A stretch of DNA of 64,000 nt from Mrakia gelida (Eukaryota; Basidiomycota; Tremellomycetes; Cystofilobasidiales; Mrakiaceae), in assembly GCA_024345305.1 (NCBI GenBank), contig BRON01000018.1, forward strand, positions 496,001-560,000. The letters are read 5' to 3'. The translations under genes and the position numbers were made by a program. Positions 44,557 to 55,600 of the stretch are shown here, in pieces; within the stretch, counting starts at the first letter, position 1; every line of letters starts with the position of its first letter. A model generated the notes under the pieces. It was not told the DNA's origin and searched no databases. It saw nothing but the letters and a program-made list of their open reading frames with translations.

Positions 44557-46644
44557 ATGAACCACCATCACGACTCGACTCGTCTCCCCGGGGTTCTCCA
44601 GATGCTCGCTGGTTCAGGCTCTCCTAGTACGTCTCTCTTCCCCCTCCCCCTTAATCTAGACTCTTCAAGTGAGAACTGAGTCTCGGTGCCTTCTCATCTT
44701 CCTTCGAAGGCGAACTCGAAGGTCAGCCCTCTGAGCCGACTTTCCTCCGTCCCTTTCTCTTCCCTTCCTGACTCTCGCCACCTCCCTCTTTCTCGCTCAT
44801 GTTTCTCTCCTCAGGCTCCCCCTTCTCGTCCTGGGACGGTCTTCGGTCTCATGTTCCGGATAGTTCACGATACCATCCTCAAGGGAACGACCGCTTCGCT
44901 GTTCCGACCGCTCAGCCAGCTCCACCTCCTCCTCCCTTCTTTCACCAAGCACTCGCCCTCAACCCGCCTCAGTCCTCAGCCTACGCTCCTTCCTACTACT
45001 CGGGAATGCGAGGAGGTGGTGGGTACTCGTCTCAGCCTCATCTGCGCCCTTCCTATCAGACCATCCAGCCAGGTTCGTGCTTCATTCCACCCTCGCTCCT
45101 GGGCGACGTTTCAGCCCAAGCCTTCTCTCCTTCTCCCCCGCCCGTTCCTTCTCGTTCGCTCTCGATTGACTAACCCCGCATCGTCTTTGCTCTTTCCAGA
45201 GTACAACCTCAACGTTCAGCATCCTAATTCTCGACCTCCCTACCCTCTCTACGCCGCTCCTCCACCTTCAAGCTGCTCGTCCTCCCTCTCCTACTCGCCA
45301 CCCACCCTCGGCCTATCTCCCATCTCCTCAACCCGAACGACCAACACTCTCCTCGATTCCCTAGGAACCAGCACTCCCAACAGCGAGAAGGAGATGGACA
45401 TGATGACAGGAGTCAGCGAAGGGGTTCTGGTACCGGACGACGTGAGAGTCAGCGGAGAGATCTTGTTGGGGCTCTCTCAGGCGTTCGAACGACGACCTCT
45501 TCCTCCTCCTTCGGCGTTTCAACCTCTCTCGAGATATGGGATAGGGCTGGACTTGGGTACGATGGATCTAGGGAGGGAACAGACGAGGAGAAGGAGTGTC
45601 AGCACGGATGGAACGGAAGACGAACTCGAGGTGAGTCCAAACTCGCTCGCTTTCTTCAGCCCAGGCTCGTTCACACTTCTCAAGATCCGAAGAAACTCAT
45701 ATCTCTCCTCTTCTTATCTTCCTTCCCTTCCCTTCCTCTTAACAGGCTGCTTCACCCTTCTCCTACTCTCCTTCTCCCGGTCCAGCTCCATCGCTTCAAG
45801 CCCAAGCGTTCCAACTTCAACCTCGACCTCAACCCGTCGCGTCGACCTCTTCCTCCGCAGTCGTCCCAAGCCATCAACGCTCTCCCAAACGATCCTCCCA
45901 TCACCATCGTCCCTCGACTGGATCTAACCCTACCTCTCGACCTCGACAATCTTCCAACACCTCGTCGTCGAGCTCGGCTCATACGCACGCGAGACCGTAC
46001 TCCGCTGGAAGTGGGTCGAAGCGAGGAGGAGGAGGAGGAGCTGCGACGATGGCTGCTCCCGAGAGGGAGGATGCAGGAGGAGCTGGAGGTGCAGAGGAGA
46101 GACCGTTCTTGTGTGATTTCTGTGAGGAGAGGTTCTTGAGGAAGGTACGTCTCGATCTGCTTGACGAGAAGAAGATGAGCGAGGAAGAAGAAGGCTGACT
46201 TTTGACGCGTCGTGAATTCCACCTCGTCTTCGTTGTTTGGTCATTTTCCAGAACGACCTCAATCGACATCGACGAATCCATACCGGAGAGAAACCCTACG
46301 TCTGTCCCAACGGAAGCTGTTCCGAAAGATTCATGAGGAAGTGAGTCCCGTTCTTTCGCCGTTTGATCCCTCCTCGTCGTCGAGTCGCGTCTCGTCACTT
46401 TCCTCTTCGCGAACGAGCTCTGGCCTGACCTCTTTACTTCTTCCTTCCTTCAATATCTTCTCCTCTCAGTGACGCTCTCCTTCGACACCTCGCCCACTCG
46501 AAAGGTTGTGCTGCCGCCGCTCCCTCTCGAGAAGAGTTCACGTTCGGAGTCGGTGCTCCCAAACGACGAAGGAAGTATCCTGCCGCTCCTCCGGCCACTG
46601 CAGCCTCGCCGACCGAACCCTACACTCCCGCTTCTCCCACTTAA
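44557..46644 (+). CDS. C2H2 zinc-finger transcription factor
   Basis: Nuclear DNA-binding protein by motif. Six exons join in frame from MNHHHDSTRLPGVLQML at 44557. Most of the protein is disordered (Pro, Ser, Tyr, Gln-rich). Near the C-terminus are FLCDFCEERFLRK | NDLNRHRRIHTGEKPYVC (with the TGEKPY linker), PNGSCSERFMRN and ALLRHLAHSKGC: two adjacent C2H2 fingers, the second of the CxxxxC type. A basic KRRRK patch just after could be a nuclear localisation signal. The fingers are spread over three exons. The two-finger end-of-protein layout recalls stress and morphogenesis regulators of the MSN2/CreA kind, but the target is unknown. Stop at 46644. Confidence 0.82.
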
Positions 46645-47492
46645 GCAACCTCGGGGAGGCGGAGGTCGTCCACCACCGCCTGAGCAGGTCTCTCGCTTCG
46701 TTCCCGCCCTCGCCCTCGTCTCGTTTGTTTTCGCTCGTCCCTTTGCCTTTCCATTCTCTTCCCTCTCCCACTTCTCTCTCACTCCCGCACACCCTAGCAT
46801 CCATTTCACGTACCATCCCTCATCTTGTTATCTTGCTTTCTTGCCCTCTTCTCGTCACAACTATGCCCCATCAACGATCTCCCCCGGGTCGTCCCCTCCC
46901 CTACTTACACTCATCTTTCTTGCACGCTCCCCTCTCTCTCTGTCGCTAGCTACCTTTATCGCCTATCTTCGTACACTCTACACGCTGTTACCCCTCTTCT
47001 CCGCCTCCGCTGCTTAGCTTTGTTTTTCGTCGTCCTTCGACGCGTCGCTCCGTTTTTCTTGCACTTGCGCTCTCCGCCTCTCTCTCCCACTCTTTACGAT
47101 TCGACGACTCGAAGATTCTCACACATACACGATCCTCGATGATTATGTTCTTCCTTTGCTCTTGACGCGAGAGCGGAGACGAGGAGGGCAAGTTCGGTTC
47201 GTTGTTCGACGCGTCAGTCATCGCTCTATCGCTCGCCGCATCGCAACCCTTCTTGGTGATGCATGTGGGAATGGCCATTTTCCCTCTCTAACGAACTTTC
47301 GGCTCGAGCGAGAGATCGAAGGTCAACCAACTTGCACGTGACTCGTTTGGGGGTTGAAGTCCCAACCTTCTTTAGCTCGTCTCGTCTCCCATCGACCACC
47401 ACCGACCCCCCAAATCTGCTCGTAGCCCACACCCACTCTTCTCATCGACTAAATCCAAACCTTCTTGTCCTCCTGGACCTCTCTCCAAACCC
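46645..47492. other. Intergenic region
   Basis: About 850 bp with T- and CT-rich stretches and two GACGCGTC palindromes (near 47039 and 47208). It presumably holds the C2H2 3' UTR and the promoter of the next gene. No gene seen. Confidence 0.45.
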
Positions 47493-48148
47493 ATGTCCTC
47501 CTCCAACCAAACTTCACCGCCCGTCGACGACGTCGTCGAGTCACAATTCTCCCCTCCCTTCTCCACCTCCTCCTACATCCCCATCACGGTCCGCCTCGAA
47601 CCCTTCTACGACATCTTCATCACCCCAATCACTCCCCAAACCCCTCCTACCGCGGAACTCGTTCGTCTCCTCCACGCGTCGCCTTCAACCTCGAAATCTC
47701 AAAACAACTCTCCTCCCCCACCTCCTCCCTCGTCCTCCTTCGCTACTTCTTCGACCGCTCAACCCTCATCTCCTCCACTCTCCTCTCCCGAGCCAAATGC
47801 GGACTCTCCTACGCCTTCGACAAAGACGAACCCCCCTGGACTGGTACCCCCGAAGAATGGGTGCAACGGGAAGACGACGCGGAGGAAGTAGTTTTCGTCG
47901 CGTACGATAAAGCTCTTGATGTTCACTCTCTTGTGATAGACCTTCTTGAGGCGAGAACGGAGGAGTACCTGGCGGAACTGGAGGTGGCGAATGCTGTGCA
48001 GGAGGTGGAGGATGAGAGTGTTTTGGAGTATGTTGCGAAGGGGGAGGAGAGGATCAGGGAAATGGATGAGTCGATTCAGAAGAGCTTGAGGACGATAGCC
48101 TTTCTCGACGGGGTCTATGCGGGACGGGGGGATAGTCATTACCATTAG
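47493..48148 (+). CDS. Orphan protein with apparent frameshift
   Basis: From ATG 47493 one frame reads MSSSNQTSPPVDDVVESQF and VRLEPFYDIFITPITPQ to LVRLLHAS (about 47680). The protein-like reading then moves to another frame: FNLEISKQLSS, LVLLRYFFDRSTLISSTLL, AFDKDEPPWTGTPEEW and a long acidic helical end to VYAGRGDSHYH, stop 48148. No intron between the two parts fits the frames, so one base appears lost (or two gained) at 47676-47684. The intact protein would be near 218 residues. Family unknown. A tandem acidic helix (YLAELEVANAVQEVEDESVLEY) suggests protein binding. Confidence 0.5.
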
Positions 48149-48640
48149 ATAAATGCGAATGTGGGAGTTAGGTGTTGAACGCGACTTAGTCTAGCTCGCT
48201 GTTAGTATTTTGATCACCGATCAGAAGTCCTCAGCTTCGCTCTTATCGAGGGAACTGGATTAGTTACCGAACTACAGCATCAATAGCTCACATCTGTCCC
48301 CTTTGGCGGACGAAAAGCTCGATGGAACCGTCTTCGGTGCGCGACGCGTCGAAACCAAGCCAAGATCTGCGTCTCTTCCTTCCTCCTGATGATCTACCCA
48401 CCTCTCACCCCTTCCCCCGCAACCCTTCAAACCTGCGACCCGATCCAAGAAACGTCGTTAAGATCATCGTCAACCGCTCTCGTTGAACTCGAAACAAAAG
48501 TCGAACCACCACCTCGTCTCCTCTCTCCTCCCTCCCTCCCCTCCTCGGTACTCGTACAAAACACGAACTCGAAGCGAAGCAAAGCAAGATATGCAGTAGT
48601 TTTGGATAAACCGAACGAAAGCGAGATGGATTGAGGGTGC
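48149..48640. other. Convergent intergenic region
   Basis: About 490 bp between convergent genes. No coding sequence supported; it contains both 3' ends and one GACGCGTC near 48342. Confidence 0.45.
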
Positions 48641-50049
48641 TAGTGAGCTCGCTGAGCGAGCCAAGCAAGAACGATGTCGATGTTGTGTGAGGTTTTCATG
48701 GAGGTCGAGTAGCACTGCGAGTGACGACGATTGCGACGACGACGGAAAGGGAAGGGAGTTAGTTAGATGCGAGGAAGGGGATGGGTGTGGGCGGGAGGGG
48801 AACGACGGCGAAGAGAGGGAGGAAGAAGAAGGGACGGAGCGAAGTGGACCCACCGAAACGGGTCGATTCGTGATCTTCGCGAGTTTGAGTTGCGAGATGA
48901 GGTCCTCTACTGAAAGAGCTGTGGGGAGGTCGTTTTTGTTGCCGAGCTAGAGGGACGGAAGGAAACGAATGAGAAGGTCAGCGAAAGGAAGACGCGACGG
49001 CGGAGGAAAGGACGAGCGAGAGAGGGAGAGGAGACGTACGACGAGTAAGGGGATCCCTTTTAGTTCTGGTATCGTGAGGAGGGAGTGGAGTTCGTGGGCG
49101 GCGGCGGGTATGGAGTCGAGCTGCTCGAGTGTAGAGGGCGGGAGGGAAGAAAAAGTGGGAGGAAGAGGAGGGTGAGCTCAACGCGTTCGACTGACCACAC
49201 CTCGCACTCGTCCTCAACGAGGACGAAGGAAGAGGTACGCACATCTGCTGCATCGACGACGTAGCTGTTCCACACACGAACCCGACCGAGGAGCAAAGAT
49301 CAGTTCTCGTTCCCTCCCTCCTCCCCAAACCCCACCTGCTCCTCACGCCTTCGTTGCTCAGAACTCACACAATCGCCTGCACACCCCTACAATACCTCTC
49401 CCACATATTCCGGAACTTCGGCTGTCCCGCTACGTCCTACACCACCCCAACCAACATCAACGTCGCGAAAAGAAGGAAAAGCCCACGAGGTCAGACGCAG
49501 CCTCCCTCGAAGCGAGCTCGAGAACTCCACCGATCTCTCCTCCTCCTCCGCTTCGTTGGGGCGAGCGTCGTCGACGACTTACCCAGATTTTCAGCGTCAC
49601 ATTCCCCTTGGTAACACGACGGAGCTGCCAAAATGAAGTATAGCCACTCATCAGCTTGAGCTCGTACGAACGAACGCAGCGAGGAAGGAACGAAGGGAGG
49701 AGGAGGGATCGAGCTCAACTTCCCCCCTCCCCTCCCCTTCCTCTCTCCCTTGCTCTGCAACTCACGTTAAACGCTATCGTAGGAACCACATCCGAAGAGA
49801 ACTGTCCATTCCCCAGTACGTTTACGAGTGAAGTTTTGCCTGCTGCCTGTCGTTTCATCCCCAACCCACCGGACCAAGGTCAGCTTGCTCGCTCGTTGAG
49901 CTCGAACGAAGGGGCCGTCCGTCCTCCTTCGCCCTCTCTACGAGGAGAGAAGAACGCACCTGCAAGCCGATCAAAGCGCATTCCAGTTCCTTGCTGAAGA
50001 GAAGGTTTCTGAACCAGTTGAGGATCCACGAGAGGTAGGAGATCGCCAT
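48641..50049 (-). CDS. ARL8: ARL8-type small GTPase
   Basis: Arf-like GTPase 8 acts on lysosomes/vacuoles and vesicle motility. Eight exons join in frame: MAISYLSWILNWFRNLLFSK and ELECALIGLQ, then AAGKTSLVNVLGNGQFSSD (P-loop G-AAGKTS) and VVPTIAFN (switch I Thr), LRRVTKGNVTLKIW, DVAGQPKFRNMWERYCRGV (DxAGQ switch II), YVVDAAD, LDSIPAAAHELHSLLTIPEL, LGNKNDLP (NKxD) and CYSTSMKTSHNIDIVLAWL, stop at 48641. The N-terminal amphipathic helix lacks a myristoylated Gly2, as in ARL8. RxVTKGNVTxKxW is the ARL8 signature. About 186 residues, the usual size. It is divergent from the SWIM gene. Confidence 0.93.
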
Positions 50050-50267
50050 GTCGAGGAGGGTGGGAGTTTGGAGGCAGATGACGTTTCGAGAGGGAGGGAA
50101 GGAGGAGGGAGGGAGGTTGCTTCACGACGGCCAGGAAGGAGTTTTGGTGAGGTGAAGATTTACTTTCCCAACTCATCTTGGTGAGAGAGGCTTGCTGAGC
50201 TGACCTTCGCCCTGTTGTTTTTGCTCAGCAGGACGTACGAACGAACGAACGCTCGAGGTCAAAGACG
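50050..50267. promoter_or_regulatory. Bidirectional promoter, ARL8 / SWIM protein
   Basis: 218 bp between divergent starts. Confidence 0.45.
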
Positions 50268-51188
50268 ATGAGCTCGTCCACCCTCCCTTCCTCCTCTTCT
50301 TCGCTCGTTCCCATCTCCCCCTCCCTCATCCTCAGCTCGATTTTGCAGGAAATTAAGGGCCCGAAACGTACGCATATACTCACCCCTCCCTCTTATACTC
50401 CCGTTTTATTCCCCTCACTGACTTGAATGCGTTTCGTTCGACGGACAGTGACCGACTCCCAAACCCTCAAGCTCGCGTTCCTCCTCCCTCAAGAACTCAT
50501 CCTCGCTGCGTTGGAGATCGTGGATAAGGGGGAAGGTGTGCCGCTTATCTCACCCTTCGTCTCCCTCTCCTTATCCTCTCGCTCGAGCTGACGAGCCGCT
50601 TCGTTTGGCGGGAGGAATAGTCCATTCGACGACGAGCTCGAACTCATCAACGCTCATCCAGGTTCGTCTCGTCTCTTTCCCATCCTCTCTCCTCTCTTCC
50701 CCTCCCTTCTCTTCGCTCTCTTCTTACGCACACCCCCATTCTCGCTCGTTCGTCCGAAGCAGATCCCATCCCACTCCCTCTCCTCCCAATCACACACCCT
50801 CCATCTCCCCTCCTCTCTTTCCACCTCAACCTCAACCTACTGCTCCTGTCCAGCCTGGGCGTTCAGTCTCTCCAAGACGCTCCAGGCCCGACTCGCCAAC
50901 CCCGCGCATACTCATTCGGGCGGGAAGGAAGGGCAAGAGGAGGAGGGGTTGAGGCTTGTACGTCTTCTTTCGTTGTTTCGTTGCACGCGCGTTGAAGAGA
51001 AGACCGGAGAGGGGGAAAGAAGAGCGAGGCTGACGCGGTTGGGGTTTGGATGGGTGTGGGTGGGGAACGAACAGTGCAAGCATATCCTTGCTGCTCGACT
51101 GGCGAGGGCGTTGGGGAAGGTTAGGGTCGTTGGGGGTGAGGGAGGGGTGGGGCATGGAGGAGGGGAGGTTTGGGGAGGGGTTGGTTGA
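50268..51188 (+). CDS. SWIM zinc-finger protein, SWS1/Shu2-like
   Basis: Starting at ATG 50268 the exons read MSSSTLPSSSSSLVPISPS and LILSSILQEIKGPK, then LTDSQTLKLAFLLPQELILAALEIVDKG, a short VHSTTSSNSSTLIQ exon, IPSHSLSSQSHTLHLPSS and YCSCPAWAFSLSKTLQARL; the last exon gives CKHILAARLARALGKV and stops at 51188. The C-x-C...C-x-H arrangement (YCSC ... CKH) with PAxAFS and HILAARLA is the SWIM zinc finger. In yeasts and animals short SWIM proteins of this type (Shu2, SWS1) pair with RAD51 paralogues in recombination. The ~190-residue size fits. The assignment to Shu2/SWS1 is inference from motif and length. Confidence 0.7.
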
Positions 51189-51401
51189 GCTGGGTCGACC
51201 GGTCGAGGTTGTAGTGTACGAACACGATCAAGACTTTTCAGTTACGTTTGTCGAGGGGAGAGAAAGAAAGGGAGAGAGACAGGAGAGAGCGAGGGAAAGG
51301 GTAGGAGGGAGCAGCTGTCTCGCGTCGTCGTTCGTTCGTTTCGTTCGAAATCCATCGATCGATACATTCACGTTTCTATTTCGTTTAAGAGGTAGTCGCG
51401 T

Positions 51402-52500
51402 CTACCATCCACCCTGCCTTCGAGTCCTCTTCCAGAAGGGGAGCAGCCGCTTGAGCTTTTTGGTTTGCATCTGCAAGGGGAACGATGCGAGGACGATAGG
51501 TCAGTCTGGGCTGAATGAGGAGCGCTAGGAAGAGGGAGGACATGTGTAGGAGAGCGAGGTGGTGGAGTGGTGATGTGGGTTCGAGGTCGTTGGAACGTGG
51601 AGTCAAGAGGAGGTGAGGGGAGAGGTGACGAGGACGAGCTCGAGGAAGGGAAGGAGGAAGGGAAGGTGCGAACGAGCTCGCTTTTTGAGCCCTTCCCCTT
51701 CCCCTTGGGTTGACCTTTCCCAGCTCGGCAGCGACCGCGAAAGCTCAAGACCAGCTCGATGTTCAATCGAGAGGTCTCTGGCCTCCCAGAAAAGAGTCCC
51801 GAGAGCTGAGCTCCATCGACGACGAGCTCGCGAGAAGGAAGGGAAACGAGGAGGAGCGAAGGAGACGAGACGAACCTTTCCAGCAAAGATGAGCGCTCCT
51901 GCCTCTTGAGTCTGACGATGGTTGTTCTTTCGAAGAAGCTGGTTACTTCCAGCTCGGACCTGAGTGACGTCAAAGACAAGGAAGAAGGGAAGGGAAGGGA
52001 GAAGGTGAGCTCGAGAGATCGCGACAGGACGAAGGGAAGGATGGAGGCGAGAGGACGTACGTGCTTGAACTGGATGAGACGAAAGCGAGACGAGAAGGGT
52101 AAGCGACGTAGATAGAGTATAGAGAGTTGTAAGGTTGACTTACGAGACCTGTCTTGTAGCACCTGAACCTGGCTGCTGCTCCCGGGTGAGTCTTGTGCTT
52201 CCTCTTTCCAGTCTTCTCCGGATCCCAACCCTGACGATGCTTGTTTCTCAGGTTCTTGGGCTTCGGAGTTTCCAGGATCGGAGAGGTAGAGAAGGAGCGA
52301 TGGGATAGGGAGGTTATGGAGCTGCTGGAGGTGTGGTTGGTGAACGAGAGGGAGGAGAGGAGGGTTGAGAGGGAGGGAGCTGGTGAAGGGGAAGGAAGGA
52401 GGAGGGAAGCTCCCAGTCTCCGAGGTGTAGAGCCGCCGAGAGAGAGAAGCCGGGAGGAGGAGGACGCTGTCGGGATAGTGCGACGGAGGAGGAACGACAT
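51402..52500 (-). CDS. Mitochondrial ribosomal protein bL35m
   Basis: A large-subunit component of the mitoribosome. Exon 1 (52144-52500) holds a presequence (MSFLLRRTIPTASSSSRLLSL...) and the start of the domain: KTHPGAAARFRCYKTGL. Exon 2 is a 9-nt microexon (52061-52069, FKH). Exon 3 (51876-51959) reads VRAGSNQLLRKNNHRQTQEAG; exon 4 (51402-51470) reads MQTKKLKRLLPFWKRTRRQ and stops. KTHxGAAxRF and the LKRLLP end are bL35 hallmarks. The protein is 172 residues. Intron 3 is 405 nt, far longer than typical here. It is divergent from PET127, another mitochondrial gene. Confidence 0.88.
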
Positions 52501-52699
52501 GCCGAGAAAGATGGGGACCGATCCGAGGAGGGGAGGAGGCGAGGGAGATGGAAGGAGTTGAAGGTCAGGAAGGTGAAAAGAGGTCGACCTCCCTTGACTT
52601 TCAGATTCCAAGAGCTCACCTTGCCTTCTGCCCGCTAACACCATCGACCTCGTATAGACTCGTCTCCAAGTCTCGGACTCTTCCTTCCTTTCCTCGTGT
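52501..52699. promoter_or_regulatory. Bidirectional promoter, bL35m / PET127
   Basis: 199 bp between the starts of two mitochondrial gene-expression factors. Confidence 0.5.
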
Positions 52700-55600
52700 A
52701 TGCTTCGAGTAGCATCTTCACCGAGATGGGCGTCGTCAAACCTTCGAGGCTCTGCGTCGTCCGCTCTCTCGAGGAGGACCATGCCGGATCAAAAGGCATC
52801 GGGATTTGGTGAGCTCGCTCTTCACCTTCTTCGACTCTTGACCTGGCTGTTCGATGTCAGAGAAGGGAGCTGGAACCGGCTCTGATTCTGTCTTGTCAAT
52901 TTTGCAGACTCGTTCGCTGCTTGGAGGACTGCAGCGACCCGACCGAACGAAGGTCCCGCGAGCTCGAGCTCAAAAGCTCAACTCAACTCCTCAAAGGAAT
53001 CGAGCTCACCAGAGCCAGCGTCCATCCCTACAGGAATCAAGACGGAGTCTAGTACGTCGAGTGAGTAACCATGCATGTGTCTGTCTGGCAAAATTGTCAT
53101 CTCGCACATTTGCCTCGACCTTGAAGCTCAACAAAAGCTCAAGCTGACCTTCCCTCCCTTCACCTCTTCTCTCCCTCGTCGTCTGTCTCCTCTAGTACCA
53201 TCGAGTCCGCCAAATATCAAGACACCTTCCCGAACAGAACGGTCAGAAGCTTCTTCTCCCCCGACCTCATCGTCTTCGAATCCCTCCACCATCGCCAACG
53301 TCGACCTCCATCCCACTCCCCCTGCGACCTCGAGCGTTCCCTCCGCCTTCAAGAGTCGACGACGCAGCCCTCCTACGGACCCGGAACCCGTCGTCCAGAC
53401 CCAGCCGTCCGTTTCAATACCTTCCTTCCTCTCGGAAACACCGAAACCTGAGCCCAGCACTCCTACGAAACCCACAGCCGAAACCAAACCCGCCGGCTCC
53501 CCTCCTTTCCCTTTCCTCTCCAAATCGGAGGCCGCTTCGTCGACCGACATCGCCAGCAAGACCCATCCATCCTATCTACCAATAACGTCGACTCCGCCCA
53601 CAAGCCTGGTGACCAACTTCTTCCTGAAGTTCTTCGGTTCAGGTTCGACGACGAAGAAACCCGAAGACACGCCCTCTGCCCCTCTCTCCTCCCTTACTGC
53701 TGCTCGATCAAAACCAGTCTGGACGAAGCCGCATGCGGAACCACCATCGTTTCTATCAGCCGACCCAACTCCACCAACCTCCTCCTCATCGACAACGCCC
53801 ACTTCCTCCTCCTCCCCTGCCGACGCGTCCTCCTCCGCCTCCCCACCATCCTCCTCCTCCTCCCCCTCTTCCTTCACAGACATCTTATCCTCCCTCCCAC
53901 CCCCCAAGCAACCCTCTTCCAAACCAAAGAAACCAAAATCCTCACCCATCTACCCTCCTCTCCCCTCCCCTTCCGAAGTCACCAACCTCAAAGCCCAACC
54001 ACCGCCATCATCCCCCAAAATGAAGAAGAAGAAGAACGCCGGCGAACTCACATCCTCCATCTTCGCCGACAAGTATCTCTTCCCCTCCGGAACCATCATC
54101 CCCAGTCCCCTCAGTCGCAGAGCCCGACGCGCAGAGTTGTTGGCCTCGTCCTCCACCACCTTCCCCAAATCCAAATCCAAAACCACCACCTCGTCCTCGT
54201 CCTCTCTCTCAAAGAAATCCAAATCACTCCGTTTCGCCCCCCCATCCCAATTTCTCACCGCTCCCAGAGCAATAACCTCCCCCGGCGACGGCGTGCGTCG
54301 CGTCCCTCGACCCAACTTCGAACCTAGCGCTCTGCCTCGACTGAAAGGGAAGGTGGGTGTAAAGGGAGGTGGAGGAGGGGAGGAAGGGATGGGATTGATT
54401 CGGCCTGGGTTCGTTGGGGAGCGTGCTGAGAAGGCGGCGGAGCGGAGGAAGGAGATGGCTGAGAGGAAGTTGAAGAGGGAGGTTGAGGTGAGGAAAGGTG
54501 AGTTCGAAGGGACGCGAGACGCGATTCGACGTGGTTGTTCGTGGCTTCTTCTGAGGTGGTCGAGAGCGATGCAGACGACGGAGAGCGCTTTGAGCAGGTG
54601 ATGGAACGGGGGTTGGGGGGAGCGGGAGAGCGAAGATAAGAGGAATGAACTGAAACTGACGCGTCGTCCTCTCTTCTTTCCCTCTCGTTTCGATTCCTTC
54701 GCTGCAGTGGACGGGAAAGAAGCACCACCTCATCAGTACTCTGGTGGCTCTGCTGACATGTGGGACGTCATTCTCGATACCAGGATCAAGGGGAAGAAAC
54801 CGATCTGTGAGCTTAACTCTCTCGCTCGCGAACGAGAACGAAACGAACTGAAACTGACGCGTCTTTTCGTTTCCTTTTGGCGTTACAGCTCTGGAACCAG
54901 CAGCCGACCGACCACCTGTGGCTCAGCTCGCTCACTCGTTGGATCGGGTGTTGTTCAAGTGAGTTCGACTCGGGGAGAGCGGAGGGAGCAGACGTGAGCC
55001 GGAGGGACGCGAGCTGACCTTCGCTTCGTTTCGCTCTGCCAGCCCTGGGATTCACTTCCTTCGTGACCCTCGTTCGAACGTCTACAACTTCGATGCTCGG
55101 ATAAGGGACTTGCCTCACCCGGACGAGTTCGATCAGAAGAGGTTCCCGCCTTACGTGACTGCTTCGAAGGATCTTGTGAGTCGAGCGTCTCGACTCGCCT
55201 TTCGCTCTCTTCCTTTCGTTCTCGACGAACTCTTCCTCCAAACATCTCGCTGACCTGTTTTCTCGGGTCCCCTCGCGCTGCCAGGATCTTCGCGAGCTCG
55301 CCAAAGCCGAGAAATGCACCTTCTACGGATCGACCTCGACGCTCACGTCCTGTCTCTCGCAGATCTACTTCATGATCGGACGGTGGAGGGAGCTGAACAC
55401 GACCATGCTTTCGGCGGAGTACGCTGAGAAGGTCAGTAAACCCCTCCCTCTCTGCTTCCTGTGTCCTTTCGTCGCCTCGAGTGCGCACGAGGCCGAGGTT
55501 CGAGGAGACGAAACCTGACGCGTCTTCCTGTCATTTCGTCCGCGTCGCAGCCCACGAGCTACACCTTCGGAGCCAAGCTCCCTGCTTCGATCTTCCTCAA

